A DNA stretch of 64,000 bases from Schlesneria paludicola DSM 18645 (lineage in GTDB: Bacteria > Planctomycetota > Planctomycetia > Planctomycetales > Planctomycetaceae): NCBI RefSeq assembly GCF_000255655.1, contig NZ_JH636438.1:270049-334048 (forward strand), written 5' to 3'. Each line of letters starts with the position of its first letter. The stretch's first letter is position 1. Both the position numbers and the translations under genes were made by a program. Below, piece by piece: positions 1 to 10,605 of the stretch. Below the pieces are notes generated by a model that had not been told where the DNA came from, did no database searches, and saw only the letters and a list, made by a program, of their open reading frames with translations.

Positions 1-636
1 ACAGCCAAAAAAGCGATTGCGCAATTGGATCTCAACACCGGTGACCGACTGGCACTGAAGGCGGTTGCCTGGAGTGGGACCGCCTGGAAAGTTCGATTGG
101 TTTCCGGTGCGGAGTTTGAGATTGCCACAGATCTGTTTCGCGGGCTCGACTACAGCCTGGGAAAAGTGACGTACCTCTCCGACCTTGAACCACGCGCCAT
201 GAAGTACACTCCGGAATTCGGATTCCCCGGTGCCTTTCCCGTCTACGAATTTCGACGCGACAAGAACTTTGAAGGTGGTCCGATCACACTCGGAGACAAG
301 CCGTATGCCAAAGGTCTGGCCATCCATTCTCAATCGATGTTGAAGTATCGGCTGGGCGGCGAATATCGTCGGTTCCAGTCGGTCATGGGGATCGGCGACG
401 AGATCCGATACGGCGATGTGGATGTCACATTCAAAGGAGACGGAAAAACGCTCTTCAAAAGCGCGGTGAAAGCTTCAACTCCGGGTGACAAAGGAACGAT
501 TCAGCGTTCTGTTCCGCAGATTCTGGATCTCGATGTGTCTGGAGTCGTCGAGTTGGAAATCTTCGTCGACTATGGCAGCGACGGCCATGACAATGGCGAC
601 CGCCTCTATTTGGGAAATGCACGCGTGGTGAAATAA
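1..636 (+). CDS. C-terminal part of an NPCBM-domain protein (5' end outside window)
   Basis: The frame is open from base 1, so the N-terminus is missing; 211 residues are visible. The last ~150 residues look like an NPCBM/NEW2 beta-sandwich, a carbohydrate-binding-like module: a KGLAIHSQS strand, the segment FQSVMGIGDEIR, and the closing strand GDRLYLGNARVV. In planctomycetes this module usually ends large secreted proteins, so the missing part may hold a signal peptide and further domains. The gene converges on ruvC, and two palindromic repeats fill the gap. The family call is fairly safe; the function of the whole protein cannot be told from this fragment. Confidence 0.8.
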   Translation, partial: TAKKAIAQLDLNTGDRLALKAVAWSGTAWKVRLVSGAEFEIATDLFRGLDYSLGKVTYLSDLEPRAMKYTPEFGFPGAFPVYEFRRDKNFEGGPITLGDKPYAKGLAIHSQSMLKYRLGGEYRRFQSVMGIGDEIRYGDVDVTFKGDGKTLFKSAVKASTPGDKGTIQRSVPQILDLDVSGVVELEIFVDYGSDGHDNGDRLYLGNARVVK

Positions 637-649
637 CGCGTCACGCCAA

Positions 650-701
650 GTTGCAAGAATGGGGACTGGCTTCTCAAGGTGCCTGTCCCCATTCTTGTAA
701 C
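650..701. repeat. Palindromic repeat, family 1, copy 1
   Basis: A hairpin with the core GACTGGCTTCTCAAGGTGCC followed by TGTCCCC. Outside the core, arms of 16 bases (650-665 and 686-701) pair with one mismatch. It lies between convergent genes and could act as a terminator. The core recurs at 728-771 (inverted) and 10263-10315. Confidence 0.8.
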
Positions 702-727
702 CTCATGACCAAGTTCTCGCTTGTCTC

Positions 728-771
728 AACCCAAGGGGACAGGCGCCTTGCGGAGCCAGTCCCCTTGGGTT
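728..771. repeat. Palindromic repeat, family 1, copy 2 (inverted)
   Basis: The same core in reverse orientation (ACAGGCGCCTTGCGGAGCCA). Perfect 13-base arms pair 728-740 with 759-771. The arm sequence (AACCCAAGGGGAC) differs from the other copies. The right arm ends on the first base of the ruvC stop codon. Confidence 0.8.
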
Positions 772-1325
772 TACCATTCCAGCGCATTGTTCGACAAACT
801 GCTGAGCACCCCGCGCGAGCTATGGTAGTGGCACAATGCCACGGCGAACGCGTCTGCGACGTCGTTCGGCTCCAGCACCTTCTCTAGTCGCAGTTGCTGT
901 TGAATGGCGAGTTGGATCTGCAGTTTCGTCGCGTGGCCGCTGCCTGTCAGCAGTTGTTTGACTTGATTGGGCATGTAGTGCACCACCGGAATTCCTGCGT
1001 CGGCGGCGGCGAAAAGGAGTGCACCCCGTGCGTGTGCCATCAAGATGGCGGTCTTGGGAAACTTCGGGGTCGAAAAGATCTGTTCGATCGCCATGACCTG
1101 AGGCCGGAATTCTTCAATGACTTCTTTCAAGCCGCGTCCCAGTTCCAGCACGCGTTCTGCAAGCGTCAGTTCTTGGGTTGACCGAATCACCCCTCCTTCC
1201 CGCAGGATCGGCTCGCGAGCCGAACGTGCGAGAATCGCATAGCCCGTACGGTTCAACCCCGGATCGACACCCAGAACGCAATCGGCGCGTGCGGCCAGCT
1301 CGACATTGTGCGAACCGAAGGACAT
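771..1325 (-). CDS. ruvC: Crossover junction endodeoxyribonuclease RuvC
   Basis: Resolves Holliday junctions by paired nicking as a dimer with RuvAB. The RNase H-like fold is clear: first catalytic Asp in VLGVDPGLNRTGYAI, Glu in MAIEQIFSTPKFPKTA, and the last acidic pair in NDVADAFAVALCHYH. From the ATG at 1325 the product is 184 residues, close to the usual ~170-180; a TTG four codons upstream is also possible. No ruvA or ruvB is adjacent here. All four catalytic acidic residues appear present, so the enzyme should be active. Confidence 0.95.
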   Translation of the reverse strand: MSFGSHNVELAARADCVLGVDPGLNRTGYAILARSAREPILREGGVIRSTQELTLAERVLELGRGLKEVIEEFRPQVMAIEQIFSTPKFPKTAILMAHARGALLFAAADAGIPVVHYMPNQVKQLLTGSGHATKLQIQLAIQQQLRLEKVLEPNDVADAFAVALCHYHSSRGVLSSLSNNALEW

Positions 1326-1849
1326 AGGGACTGCCAATCACGCAGAGTCAAAATCGTCCGTGAAAACTGTGACACAACAGGAACCTGGCGGTTTTGATCC
1401 GACGTTCGTTGCCTGATCGCACTCACGACGGCTGGCCGAGTTGTAATGGTAAACGGCGAATGTGTCACTCTGTTTCGGTGTCCGAGAATGGGCGATCGGA
1501 CGAAAACGAACCTTGTGAATCGACGCAGTGTCTGAAAACATCACGGGTTAACTCTGTTTTCGACGTCCCGATAAGTTCTCAGAACGCGAATCGATCTTTA
1601 GACTACGGGAGCTTCAAACCTGAATTGACACATTGATGAACGCGCCACGAAAAAGGCCAACGCGCCCCAGGGCGATGCTCGTCAACCTGTCAGGTCAGTG
1701 TGGCTCTGCCACGACTCAAGCCTGCGGCTTTTGACGGATTGCCGTTTGCCCGCTGGATGACTCCTTTTGATCCCACACGCCTCCGAATATGGACACCGCA
1801 CTCTGTCATTGGCCAGAGCTGCGAATCTTTCGAAACGGACAGAACGCCC
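1326..1849. other. Divergent intergenic region ruvC/leuS
   Basis: About 520 bases between the divergent ruvC and leuS starts. No convincing gene, repeat or structured RNA is visible; it presumably holds both promoters. Confidence 0.5.
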
Positions 1850-4759
1850 ATGCCTCGCTACGACGACGAAGTCAAACGGATTGAACCCAAATGGCAGGCC
1901 TATTGGGACGAGCACCAGACCTTCAAGATCGATCTGAAAGCGGACACTCCGGCGAGCGAAAAGTTGTACGTGCTCGACATGTTTCCGTATCCCTCCGGTG
2001 CGGGCCTGCATGTCGGTCATCCTGAAGGGTATACGGCGACAGATATCGTGAGCCGATTCAGCCGCATGCATGGCAAGCAGGTCCTGCATCCGATGGGATG
2101 GGATGCGTTCGGCTTACCAGCCGAAGACTATGCCATCAAAACCGGTACGCACCCCCGCGTCACCACCGCCAAGAATATCGAGACGTTCAAGCGGCAGTTG
2201 AAATCGCTGGGCTTCAGTTACGACTGGAGCCGCGAGTTCGCCACCACTGATCCGGACTACTACCGTTGGACGCAGTGGATTTTTCTACAGCTGTTCGACA
2301 CGTGGTATGACCGTGATCACGTCTGGACGGGGCCAGATGGAAAATGTCGAACTGGCAAGGGGCGTCCGATTTCGGAATTGCCCATCCCGGCCGAGATTGC
2401 TGCGCAGGGGACCGCCGCCGTGAGACGCTATCAGGACCAGCATCGCTTGGCCTATCAGCACGAAGCGCCCGTCAATTGGTGTCCAGGACTTGGAACCGTT
2501 CTCGCCAACGAAGAGGTTGTGGACGGAAAAAGTGATCGAGGTGGACATCCGGTCGAGCGTTTTCCATTGCGCCAATGGTTGCTGCGAATCACCGCTTATG
2601 GCGACCGATTGGCTTCCGAATTGGACGATCTGCAATGGCCCGATTCGATCAAGTCAATGCAGAAGAATTGGATTGGCCGTAGCGAGGGAGCCGAAGTCGA
2701 TTTCTTTGTCGGTCAGTCGTCGTTCGACGAGTGGAAATCCGGACGTGCGAAGACCGGTTTTCCACGTGAACCCGGCAACGACGTGCTGCGCGTTTATACG
2801 ACACGGCCCGATACGCTGTTCGGCGTCACCTATATGGTCCTTGCGCCAGAACATCCGGCCGTTGCGCTCTTGACCAACTCGACACAGCAAGTCGCGGTCG
2901 ATGCGTATCGTCAACAGGCGGCGATGAAAAGCGATCTCGATCGAACGGACTTGGCCAAGGGCAAGTCGGGGGTTTTTACGGGCGGTTACGCGATCAATCC
3001 CGTCAACGGCGAACGAGTTCCCGTTTGGATTGCCGACTATGTGCTGATCAGCTACGGCACTGGAGCCATCATGGCAGTGCCTGCACACGACACCCGCGAC
3101 TTGGAATTCGCGACCGTGTTTCAGATCGACGTCCGACCGGTTGTCGCGCCGGTCGAGACTCCGACGGTCGGAACACCAGGCTTCTTCGAGTACGGGGTCG
3201 CAGTCAACTCGGGGCCTTACAATGGTCTGCCGACGCTTGAATTTAAGTCACGCATCACAACAGACCTCGACCTTCAGGGACTCGCTCACAAAGCCGTCAA
3301 TTACCGCTTGCGAGATTGGTTGTTCTCACGCCAGCGCTATTGGGGCGAACCATTTCCAATCTGGCATGAGCTCGATGCAAGCGGTCAGCCGACCGGGTTG
3401 CTTCGGACCGATTCCGAAACAACGTTGCCAGTACTGCTGCCAGAGATGGCCGACTTCAAGCCCACGGGAACGCCCGAGCCGATGTTGTCCAAAGCTCCCG
3501 ATTCGTGGCTCTATACGACGGCCACGGATGGAACCCGCCTGAAACGTGAAACGAACACCATGCCCCAATGGGCCGGGTCGTGCTGGTACTATTTGCGATT
3601 TGCCGACCCGAAGAATGGGACGCAGTTCCTTGATCCGGCGATCGAAAAGTCGTGGTTGCCTGTCGATCTGTATATCGGTGGAGCCGAACACGCCGTGCTC
3701 CACCTGCTCTATTCGCGTTTCTGGCATAAGGTGCTTTTTGATCGGGGCCACGTCTCGACCGCTGAACCGTTCCAGCGATTGGTGAATCAGGGGATGATTC
3801 TGGGTGAAGTCGAGTTCACCGCGTATGTCCTGGGCGAGTCTGCAGGCACTCAGGCTGATCCTGAATCTCGTCGCTGGGTCTCTGTCCGCGACCTGAAAGA
3901 GGGTGTTGACGAAGAGGGCGTTGCCACTCGTGTCGTCGAAAAGACGGGCGAACTTGCGACGCCGGTGAAAGTCGGCGCGGATCAAGTCGAAAAGAAGGGT
4001 GACGGCTTTGTGCTGCAAGGCCACCCACATATCGCGATTGATAGTCGTGCTCACAAAATGTCAAAGTCACGTGGAAACGTGATCAATCCTGATATCGTCG
4101 TGAATCAGTTTGGCGCCGACTCGCTCAGGCTCTACGAAATGTTCATGGGCCCCTTCGACGCGGTGAAGCCATGGAGCATGAAGGGAGTCGAAGGCGTCTC
4201 ACGGTTTCTTGCACGCGTCTGGCGCATGGTCATTGATGAGCAGCAGGAAACGGTGGTGCAGTTGAATGCGGCCGTGCACGATGTCGAACCGACGGCGGCC
4301 CAGCTTCGGACGTTACACCGGACAATCAAGTCGGTCACACGCGATATTGAAACGATGGGCTTCAATACCGCCATTAGCCGCATGATGGAGTTCGTCAATG
4401 ATTTCACGGCTCAGGACGTGCGTCCCAAGTCGGTGATGGAACCGTTCATCCTGTTGCTGAGCCCGTTTGCTCCGCATCTGGCGGAAGAGTTGTGGCACGC
4501 GTTGGGGCATTCGAAGAGTCTCGCCTACGAGCCCTGGCCGAAGCATAACGAAGCGTACCTTGTCGAATCCGAGATCGAAATTCCGGTTCAGTTGAACGGC
4601 AAGCTGCGTGGGAAGGTGACGGTTCCGGCGGGTTCGGATCAAGCGACGATCGAAGCTGCGGCCAAGGCCGATGAAACCATCGCGAGTCAGTTGGCGGGGA
4701 AAACGATCGTCAAAACGATTGTCGTTCCCGGCAAGATGGTCAACTTCGTTGTGAAGTAA
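1850..4759 (+). CDS. leuS: Leucine--tRNA ligase
   Basis: Class Ia aminoacyl-tRNA synthetase that charges tRNA-Leu in the cytoplasm. The HIGH motif is HVGH at residues 54-57 ([16 protein letters not shown]) and the KMSKS motif is at 736-740. Between them lie the CP1 editing domain ([20 protein letters not shown]) and a leucine-specific insertion just before KMSKS. The C-terminal anticodon-binding and tRNA-contact domains follow. The product is 969 residues, longer than the ~860 of E. coli. I start at [16 protein letters not shown] because this matches the family N-terminus; the open frame extends 50 codons upstream without family resemblance. Confidence 0.97.
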   Translation: MPRYDDEVKRIEPKWQAYWDEHQTFKIDLKADTPASEKLYVLDMFPYPSGAGLHVGHPEGYTATDIVSRFSRMHGKQVLHPMGWDAFGLPAEDYAIKTGTHPRVTTAKNIETFKRQLKSLGFSYDWSREFATTDPDYYRWTQWIFLQLFDTWYDRDHVWTGPDGKCRTGKGRPISELPIPAEIAAQGTAAVRRYQDQHRLAYQHEAPVNWCPGLGTVLANEEVVDGKSDRGGHPVERFPLRQWLLRITAYGDRLASELDDLQWPDSIKSMQKNWIGRSEGAEVDFFVGQSSFDEWKSGRAKTGFPREPGNDVLRVYTTRPDTLFGVTYMVLAPEHPAVALLTNSTQQVAVDAYRQQAAMKSDLDRTDLAKGKSGVFTGGYAINPVNGERVPVWIADYVLISYGTGAIMAVPAHDTRDLEFATVFQIDVRPVVAPVETPTVGTPGFFEYGVAVNSGPYNGLPTLEFKSRITTDLDLQGLAHKAVNYRLRDWLFSRQRYWGEPFPIWHELDASGQPTGLLRTDSETTLPVLLPEMADFKPTGTPEPMLSKAPDSWLYTTATDGTRLKRETNTMPQWAGSCWYYLRFADPKNGTQFLDPAIEKSWLPVDLYIGGAEHAVLHLLYSRFWHKVLFDRGHVSTAEPFQRLVNQGMILGEVEFTAYVLGESAGTQADPESRRWVSVRDLKEGVDEEGVATRVVEKTGELATPVKVGADQVEKKGDGFVLQGHPHIAIDSRAHKMSKSRGNVINPDIVVNQFGADSLRLYEMFMGPFDAVKPWSMKGVEGVSRFLARVWRMVIDEQQETVVQLNAAVHDVEPTAAQLRTLHRTIKSVTRDIETMGFNTAISRMMEFVNDFTAQDVRPKSVMEPFILLLSPFAPHLAEELWHALGHSKSLAYEPWPKHNEAYLVESEIEIPVQLNGKLRGKVTVPAGSDQATIEAAAKADETIASQLAGKTIVKTIVVPGKMVNFVVK

Positions 4760-4784
4760 TTGTTCGTCACGAAGCCAATGCAAA

Positions 4785-4820
4785 AGCCGGTTGCAGCTCA
4801 TTCGTGACCTGCAACCGGCT
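4785..4820. terminator. Bidirectional terminator hairpin
   Basis: A perfect 12-bp stem (AGCCGGTTGCAG / CTGCAACCGGCT) with a 12-base loop between the convergent leuS and FAH-family genes. There is an A-run before it and moderate T content after it. Confidence 0.75.
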
Positions 4821-4856
4821 GTGTTCATCATCGATCGAAAGTGACCTTCCGCAACG

Positions 4857-5714
4857 TCATTCCGCAACGACGGGATTGACCAGCACGCCGACATGTTCGA
4901 TGTCGACTTCCATGCGATCGCCCGCCTTCAGCCACAGCGGTGGAGTGCGCGCCGCTCCGACACCGGGTGGCGTACCCGTGAAGATCAGGTCGCCAGGTTG
5001 CAGCGTGATGAGCTGCGAAACATGGGCGATGATTTCGTCGATACCGAAGATCAGTTCTTTGGTGGTCGAGTTCTGGACGGTTTCGCCGTTGAGCCGCAGG
5101 CTGACTCGAATGTTGTGAGGATCGACTTCATCCGAGGTCACCAGATATGGACCAGTCGGTGCGAACGTATCGGGTGTCTTGCCCAACAACCACTGTCCGC
5201 CTGGACGTCCCTTTTGCCAGTCGCGAGCCGAAATGTCATTGCCAACGGTGTAGCCCGCGACGTGTGAGAATGCATTCTCTTTGGAGATGTTCTTACCGCG
5301 TTTGCCGATGATGACGACGAGTTCCGCTTCGTAGTCCACTTCGTGTGAAACCTTCGGCAGGATCACGGCGTCCTCGGGACCAATGACCGTCTGCGAGAAC
5401 TTGTTGAAGACGACCGGTTCGTTGGGAATGGGCGAATTCGTTTCAATCGCATGGTCACGATAGTTCAGTCCGATGCACAGCACTTTGTCGGGGTTGCCGA
5501 TCGGTGCGAGCAGACGCCCTGTGACGAACGGTCCCTTGGTCATTCCCACTGCCAAGGCGTGAGCGGCTGCCGCCAGGCCTTCTGGGGCAGCGAGAACTTC
5601 GCGCATCGTCGTGGGGAGCTTGGAATCGACTTCACACAGATCAACATAGCGTCCGTCGAGAGCTACGCCTACGACTTTGGGTCCGCGATCGGTCAACAAC
5701 GTCGCCAGCTTCAT
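4857..5714 (-). CDS. Fumarylacetoacetate hydrolase family protein
   Basis: A 285-residue cytosolic metal-dependent enzyme of the FAH superfamily, which includes acylpyruvate hydrolases and 2-hydroxyhepta-2,4-diene-1,7-dioate isomerases. The N-terminal ~65 residues form the small domain. The catalytic domain starts near [15 protein letters not shown], with metal ligands in [16 protein letters not shown] and [10 protein letters not shown], and ends in [13 protein letters not shown]. It starts at ATG 5714 after a GGGGATG ribosome site. It stands alone, with no aromatic-degradation neighbours, so the substrate cannot be assigned. Confidence 0.9.
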   Translation of the reverse strand: MKLATLLTDRGPKVVGVALDGRYVDLCEVDSKLPTTMREVLAAPEGLAAAAHALAVGMTKGPFVTGRLLAPIGNPDKVLCIGLNYRDHAIETNSPIPNEPVVFNKFSQTVIGPEDAVILPKVSHEVDYEAELVVIIGKRGKNISKENAFSHVAGYTVGNDISARDWQKGRPGGQWLLGKTPDTFAPTGPYLVTSDEVDPHNIRVSLRLNGETVQNSTTKELIFGIDEIIAHVSQLITLQPGDLIFTGTPPGVGAARTPPLWLKAGDRMEVDIEHVGVLVNPVVAE

Positions 5715-6016
5715 CAGTCATCCCCTGGAAAAAGTGTCGGTCATTTGGAAGTGAGCCAAAAAAATGATTTGGTCCACGTCCCGCTGTGAGTCCTCGTGCG
5801 ACCTGTTGGCACATCTGACTCAGGCCCGAAGATTCTCTCGGCCTATTTCGCATCAACTCTAGTCCGTGCGGTGTCGTTTTTCATCCGTACGGTGGACGGA
5901 CCAGGCAAGGGATTGTCCGACCTCGTCGGATTGGCCCCGTGCGACTTCAGCACGATCTTCAGCATGAAGTCGAGGGCACTCCTCGTCGTGCTGGAAAAAA
6001 TCTCGATTCGGAGCAT

Positions 6017-6544
6017 TCAATTCTTCGCGGCAGCGGCCTGCTCGTGCCGCTGTTGGTAGGCCCGATACGCGCTTCGATAGTTCTGTGCGATGATAAAACG
6101 GGACAGTCCGAAGACGGTGGAAATCAGGATGACCAGGATGCCCACTCCTGGAAGGAGATACGCACCAATCGTACGATCAGAAACTTGTAATCCGATCGAG
6201 CTTGTCGCGGATGTCACGACGATGGCCCCTGCCGTCCAGAGCGTGCCTAATGTTCCGCCGAGCAGGATCGTGGCCAGACTTTCACCCGTCGAAGGAACAT
6301 ATCTGCGACCATAACGCCCCACGACTTCGTATTGCCGCCGCTCAATACTCCATTCACGATCAATTCGTTCCAATTCACTCAGATGTCGAAGTTGCGACAA
6401 CTGGGTTTCGATCGCGGGGTTCACTTCTAGGGTTGGCGCTGGTGTGGCTAAGAGCAGCGACTTGGCGCGCGTAAACTCGTCCTCGGTCAACGTCCCGTTC
6501 TGTCGAAGCTGTTCCAGCTTTTGCAGTTCATCAGTTAGCGACAT
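6017..6544 (-). CDS. SHOCT-domain membrane protein
   Basis: A 175-residue protein starting at ATG 6544, preceded by AGGA at good spacing. The first ~32 residues are a SHOCT-like short helical segment (LQKLEQLRQNGTLTEDEFTRAK), usually found at protein ends and thought to mediate oligomerisation. A charged stretch follows, then two hydrophobic segments (about 85-110 and 120-150). The tail AYQQRHEQAAAAKN is polar. The function is unknown; it is probably an inner-membrane protein. It stands apart from both neighbours. Confidence 0.75.
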   Translation of the reverse strand: MSLTDELQKLEQLRQNGTLTEDEFTRAKSLLLATPAPTLEVNPAIETQLSQLRHLSELERIDREWSIERRQYEVVGRYGRRYVPSTGESLATILLGGTLGTLWTAGAIVVTSATSSIGLQVSDRTIGAYLLPGVGILVILISTVFGLSRFIIAQNYRSAYRAYQQRHEQAAAAKN

Positions 6545-6955
6545 TCGCAGTTCCTGCAGGAGACCCGAATTGGAGTTGGTTTGATTGCGTGCATTGTGCC
6601 GGTTGGTTGTGTCTGGCGGATTTTGATGCACAATCGCTCGGTGATTCATCGTTCGTTGTGCCAAGCAGACTTCCGGAAAAGTGAAAAGCAATCGTCTAAA
6701 TCAGGCACTCAATGCCCGCAAGGGCGACTTTCGCTTTGGGCGTACGACCCGCAGAGGAGTTCGATGTTATACTCTCAGGTGTCGTGGTTGGTCGGCAATG
6801 ACAACTTTTGACATGAGATGAACGCGAGTCAAGCTCTCTCGGATCACGAACTGCGAGCGGCACGGAACGCAGTGAGGGGCGATTGAGTCGGGTGGTGAAC
6901 CCACCAAAGATGCCAACAGGTTTGATCCCTCACGCTGTCGGATGAAAAGCTGGAC
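6545..6955. other. Divergent intergenic region
   Basis: About 410 bases between the SHOCT gene and the ABC exporter operon. No gene or repeat is supported; promoters for both sides are expected here. Confidence 0.4.
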
Positions 6956-7720
6956 ATGATTAACGTTCATCGCCTGACGAAGCGGTTCGCGGATCTTCGT
7001 ACAGGCGCTTTTACGGCTCTCGACAATGTCACCTTTGAGGTGAAGCCGGGTGAAATTCTGGGTTTGCTCGGTCCGAATGGAGCGGGTAAGACGACCTGCC
7101 TGCGCATTCTGAGTACGGTCCTGAAACCGACCAGTGGCAGTGCATTTGTCGCGGGATACGACGTCGCGACCCATCCCGAAGAGGTGCGGGCGCGAATTGG
7201 ATTTCTGTCCAATAATACCGGCATCTACGATCGGATGACGGGTGGAGAAATGGTCGAACACTTTGGACGCTTGTATGGCATCCCCGAGGTCGCGCTGCAA
7301 CAACGCATCTCTGAGTTGTTCGAACGATTGCAGATGACCAACGTTCGCGATGTCCTGGGGTCGAAGATGTCGACCGGCATGAAACAGAAGGTTTCGATTG
7401 CCCGCACGATCATTCACGATCCGCCCGTCTTGATCTTCGATGAACCGACATCGGGGTTGGACGTGCTCGTGGCACGGAAGGTGATTGACGAGGTCAAATC
7501 GCTCCGTGATCAGGGCAAGTGCATCATCTATTCGACACACATCATGCGTGAAGTCGAAAAGCTGTGCCATCGGATTGCCATCATCTATCGTGGAAAAATC
7601 CTGGCCATGGGATCGGTCCAAGAATTGGCGGATCAGTATCACGAATCGGATATGGAAGAACTGTTCTTCAAATTGATCGACCGACATGAAGCAGATCTGG
7701 CCGCGGGGCACGTCTCGTAA
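6956..7720 (+). CDS. ABC transporter ATP-binding protein (NatA/CcmA-like)
   Basis: A 254-residue ATPase that would drive the permease encoded 42 bases downstream. It has Walker [10 protein letters not shown], signature [10 protein letters not shown], Walker [13 protein letters not shown] and the switch His in STHIM. Sequence style is that of the ABC-2 exporter subfamily (NatA-type, Na+ or drug efflux). The gene starts at ATG 6956 and is followed closely by the permease-CPBP fusion, so the two form an operon. The transported substrate is unknown. Confidence 0.93.
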   Translation: MINVHRLTKRFADLRTGAFTALDNVTFEVKPGEILGLLGPNGAGKTTCLRILSTVLKPTSGSAFVAGYDVATHPEEVRARIGFLSNNTGIYDRMTGGEMVEHFGRLYGIPEVALQQRISELFERLQMTNVRDVLGSKMSTGMKQKVSIARTIIHDPPVLIFDEPTSGLDVLVARKVIDEVKSLRDQGKCIIYSTHIMREVEKLCHRIAIIYRGKILAMGSVQELADQYHESDMEELFFKLIDRHEADLAAGHVS

Positions 7721-7762
7721 ACGATCGACGGACGCCTTTGCCTCAGGAGAAATAGTGGCCCC

Positions 7763-10189
7763 ATGAACTGGCGAAATATCATTCTGATCTTCCGGCGTGA
7801 AGTGCTCGATCAATTGCGAGATCGACGAACGCTGTTCATGGTCGCCGTCCTGCCCATTCTGCTCTACCCGCTGCTTGGGATTGGCATGGTGCAGATGACG
7901 GTCCTATTCACGGAACAGCCACGGACCGTCGTGATTCTGGGTGCTGCCGACCTGCCAGAACAACCGCTGCTCGACGGTCATCGGTTTGCACGCCAGTGGT
8001 TTCGGTCTGCGGGCGATGCAGACAAACTGCGTGTCATCACCGATTTGAATGAGTCTGGACAGGATCAACCTGCTGAAACGAACGCCCTAAACAATTCCGA
8101 CGAGCAGATTCTGGCGAAGGCAAGAGCGGTGCGCGAGCGCCTGCTGGAGCGGCAGCAGATTGAAGTCGAACTCCACGCTGCGCAAGCGAAAAAACAAACT
8201 GCGGAAATCACCGCCTTGGAAAGCACGCTGCAAGGGCTGAATCGTCAACTGACGGCACTATTCGACCGCAGCGGCATCCAAGTCTTGATCCACATTCCGC
8301 AAGACTTCGCTCGCAATCTCGAGAAACGGCAACAGGAACTGACGTCGCGCGAATCCTCGACCAAGGCGGCCTCGAACTATCCCCGGCCGGTGATATTGCA
8401 GAATAGCGCCGACGAGAAATCCGTGATTGCACACCGGCGCGTTCAGGACGTGATGCAGGCCTGGGAACGCTCGATCCTGAAGCAGCAATTGCATGAAAGC
8501 CAGTTGCCGGAAACGCTCACCGAACCCGTCCGCCCCGATGACATTGATCTCGCCCTGCAATCCCAAGTCTCGGCAAATACATGGGCGAAGATGTTTCCGG
8601 CGCTGCTGGTGATCATGGCGTTGACGGGTGCGTTCTATCCGGCCGTCGACTTGTGTGCGGGCGAAAAAGAGCGTGGCACGATGGAGACGTTGCTGATCTG
8701 TCCCGCCACGCGTACCGAGATTGTCCTGGGAAAATTTCTGACGGTGCTTGTTTTCAGTATGTCGACGGCCCTGCTGAACCTCGTCAGTGTCGGGTTTACG
8801 GGCAAATACATGACATCGCTGGCGATCGGCGGGGCCGCTTCGCGCATGGGCGACTTGTCACTTCCATCGACGTCGGCTCTCATTTGGGTGATCATCATTT
8901 TGATCCCCCTGGCGACACTGTTCAGTGCCTTGTGCCTGGCGATTGCGACCTTCGCGAAAAGCAGCAAAGAGGGACAGTATTACTTAACGCCGCTGCTGAT
9001 GGTCACGCTGGGATTGACGATGTTTTGCCTGTCTCCTGCCACAGAGATGCAGCCGTTCTATAGCGTGATGCCGGTCATCGGACCTGGGCTGTTACTCAAA
9101 GGCCTGCTGAAGGGCAGCGGCCCTGCGATGGAGATGTACCTGTATGCGATTCCCGTGCTGCTGACGTCGATTGGTTACAGCCTGCTGGCACTTTGGTGGG
9201 CGATCGAACAATTCGGCCGCGAAGAAGTCCTGTTTCGCGAGGCCGAGCGATTTGACTTGCGTCTCTGGGTCAAACATCTGCTGCGCGACAAAGAACCGGT
9301 TCCGACATTCGCGGAGGCTGGATTTTGCTTCTTACTGATCCTGTTACTGCAGTTTGTTTCGTGGAAGTCGTTCCAAACCGCGATCCACGAAACGTCTCCA
9401 GAAGATCAGGGCCTGTTCCAGATTCGACTACTGATCATTCAGCAAATCGCTTTAATTGCCACGCCGGCGCTGATGATGGGGCTGATCCTGACGACCAGCG
9501 TGCGGCGGACGTTTTCGCTGCGGTGGCCAGGTGCGACCCGGATGCTGTGTGCCGCCCTGCTGCCGTTCACGCTGCATCCCTTGACCATCGAGTTGATCAT
9601 GAGCCTGCAATGGTTCTTCCCGCCGCCGCCCGAGGGGATGGCGGAACTGATGAAGCACTTGAAGACGGCCGACATCAGGTTGGTCCTGCTCGCCTTTGCC
9701 GTGGCACCGGCGTTTTGTGAAGAGATTGCCTTTCGTGGATTTCTGCTGGCCGGCTTTCGACGTCTCGGACGGGTCAGGCTGGCGATTGTGCTGTCGAGTC
9801 TGGCGTTCGGGATTATCCACATGATCCCTCATCAGGTCTTCAATGCGACGCTGCTAGGACTGGTGCTGGGCGCCATGTGCGTCCGAACGCGCAGTCTGTT
9901 TCCCGGGATTGTGTTCCACTTCGTCTACAACAGCCTGGGAATCTTGCACGATCGGTTTGGAGACTTGGTTCCGACGGATCACGTCTGGGCGATCCTGTTC
10001 CGTTCCGAGGCGGGAGCCCTGCGCTATCAACCGACCCTGCTGTGTCTTTTGGCGGTGATCTGTGTTGGCCTGCTGTATCGGATTCTGAAGTCGTCCCCCT
10101 TCGCGCCAGATCCAGAGCAGAAGGAACTGGCAGCAGAGGATTCCAAGTCACAAACAGATACGTATCGCTCGTCCGCCGTTCACGGATAG
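7763..10189 (+). CDS. ABC-2 permease fused to CPBP intramembrane protease
   Basis: An 808-residue membrane protein. The N-terminal half is an ABC-2 (NatB-like) permease: one membrane helix near residues 20-45, a long exported loop to about 270 containing a coiled-coil-like stretch, then five or so helices with the ELGxx-like segment CAGEKERGTMETLLICP. The C-terminal third is a CPBP (CAAX/bacteriocin-processing-like) glutamic protease with EEIAFRG at 653-659, then FGIIHMIPH and FHFVYNS. This fusion is known in planctomycetes. It pairs with the upstream ATPase. Whether the protease part cleaves the exported cargo or another membrane protein is open. Confidence 0.92.
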   Translation: MNWRNIILIFRREVLDQLRDRRTLFMVAVLPILLYPLLGIGMVQMTVLFTEQPRTVVILGAADLPEQPLLDGHRFARQWFRSAGDADKLRVITDLNESGQDQPAETNALNNSDEQILAKARAVRERLLERQQIEVELHAAQAKKQTAEITALESTLQGLNRQLTALFDRSGIQVLIHIPQDFARNLEKRQQELTSRESSTKAASNYPRPVILQNSADEKSVIAHRRVQDVMQAWERSILKQQLHESQLPETLTEPVRPDDIDLALQSQVSANTWAKMFPALLVIMALTGAFYPAVDLCAGEKERGTMETLLICPATRTEIVLGKFLTVLVFSMSTALLNLVSVGFTGKYMTSLAIGGAASRMGDLSLPSTSALIWVIIILIPLATLFSALCLAIATFAKSSKEGQYYLTPLLMVTLGLTMFCLSPATEMQPFYSVMPVIGPGLLLKGLLKGSGPAMEMYLYAIPVLLTSIGYSLLALWWAIEQFGREEVLFREAERFDLRLWVKHLLRDKEPVPTFAEAGFCFLLILLLQFVSWKSFQTAIHETSPEDQGLFQIRLLIIQQIALIATPALMMGLILTTSVRRTFSLRWPGATRMLCAALLPFTLHPLTIELIMSLQWFFPPPPEGMAELMKHLKTADIRLVLLAFAVAPAFCEEIAFRGFLLAGFRRLGRVRLAIVLSSLAFGIIHMIPHQVFNATLLGLVLGAMCVRTRSLFPGIVFHFVYNSLGILHDRFGDLVPTDHVWAILFRSEAGALRYQPTLLCLLAVICVGLLYRILKSSPFAPDPEQKELAAEDSKSQTDTYRSSAVHG

Positions 10190-10262
10190 ATGTCGATAGA
10201 GTCTGTTTGAATCTGTTGTGACCGGAATTGTCAGCCAGGCCAGCCGAGAAGCGTCTCGGCGT

Positions 10263-10315
10263 GTTGAAATAAAGGAGACTGGCTCCGCCAGGTGCCTGTC
10301 CCCCTTTATTTCAAC
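10263..10315. repeat. Palindromic repeat, family 1, copy 3
   Basis: The core is GACTGGCTCCGCCAGGTGCC, in the same orientation as copy 1. The perfect 13-base arms are GTTGAAATAAAGG and CCTTTATTTCAAC. The arms are AT-rich, unlike those of copies 1 and 2, but still self-complementary. It lies 74 bases after the permease-CPBP gene and may end its transcript. Confidence 0.8.
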
Positions 10316-10605
10316 CTCTCCCTCTCCCAGACAGGAATCTCAAACCCTGCCATCTCCTCGGCAGGAAGTGCATCTGGACACAATTCTGGGTTACTGATAC
10401 GTTCCCGGCCTCCAAAATTCCCAAAATCAACTCAAGTTTCCGATCAATCTGCGAATTGTTCGCTGCGCTGCGGCAACGATTCTCGAATGATCGTTTCGTG
10501 ATGACGTTCCTCAAAAATTCGATGCCTGCCTTCAGAACACGGTACGAAGCCGTGTGAGGCAACTGCACAACTCTGGTTCGCCAGTAATCAAGGATGGAGT
10601 CTGTC

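Noticed and set aside
1394..1636. A small gene between ruvC and leuS
   Set aside because: No ribosome site, family or normal composition.
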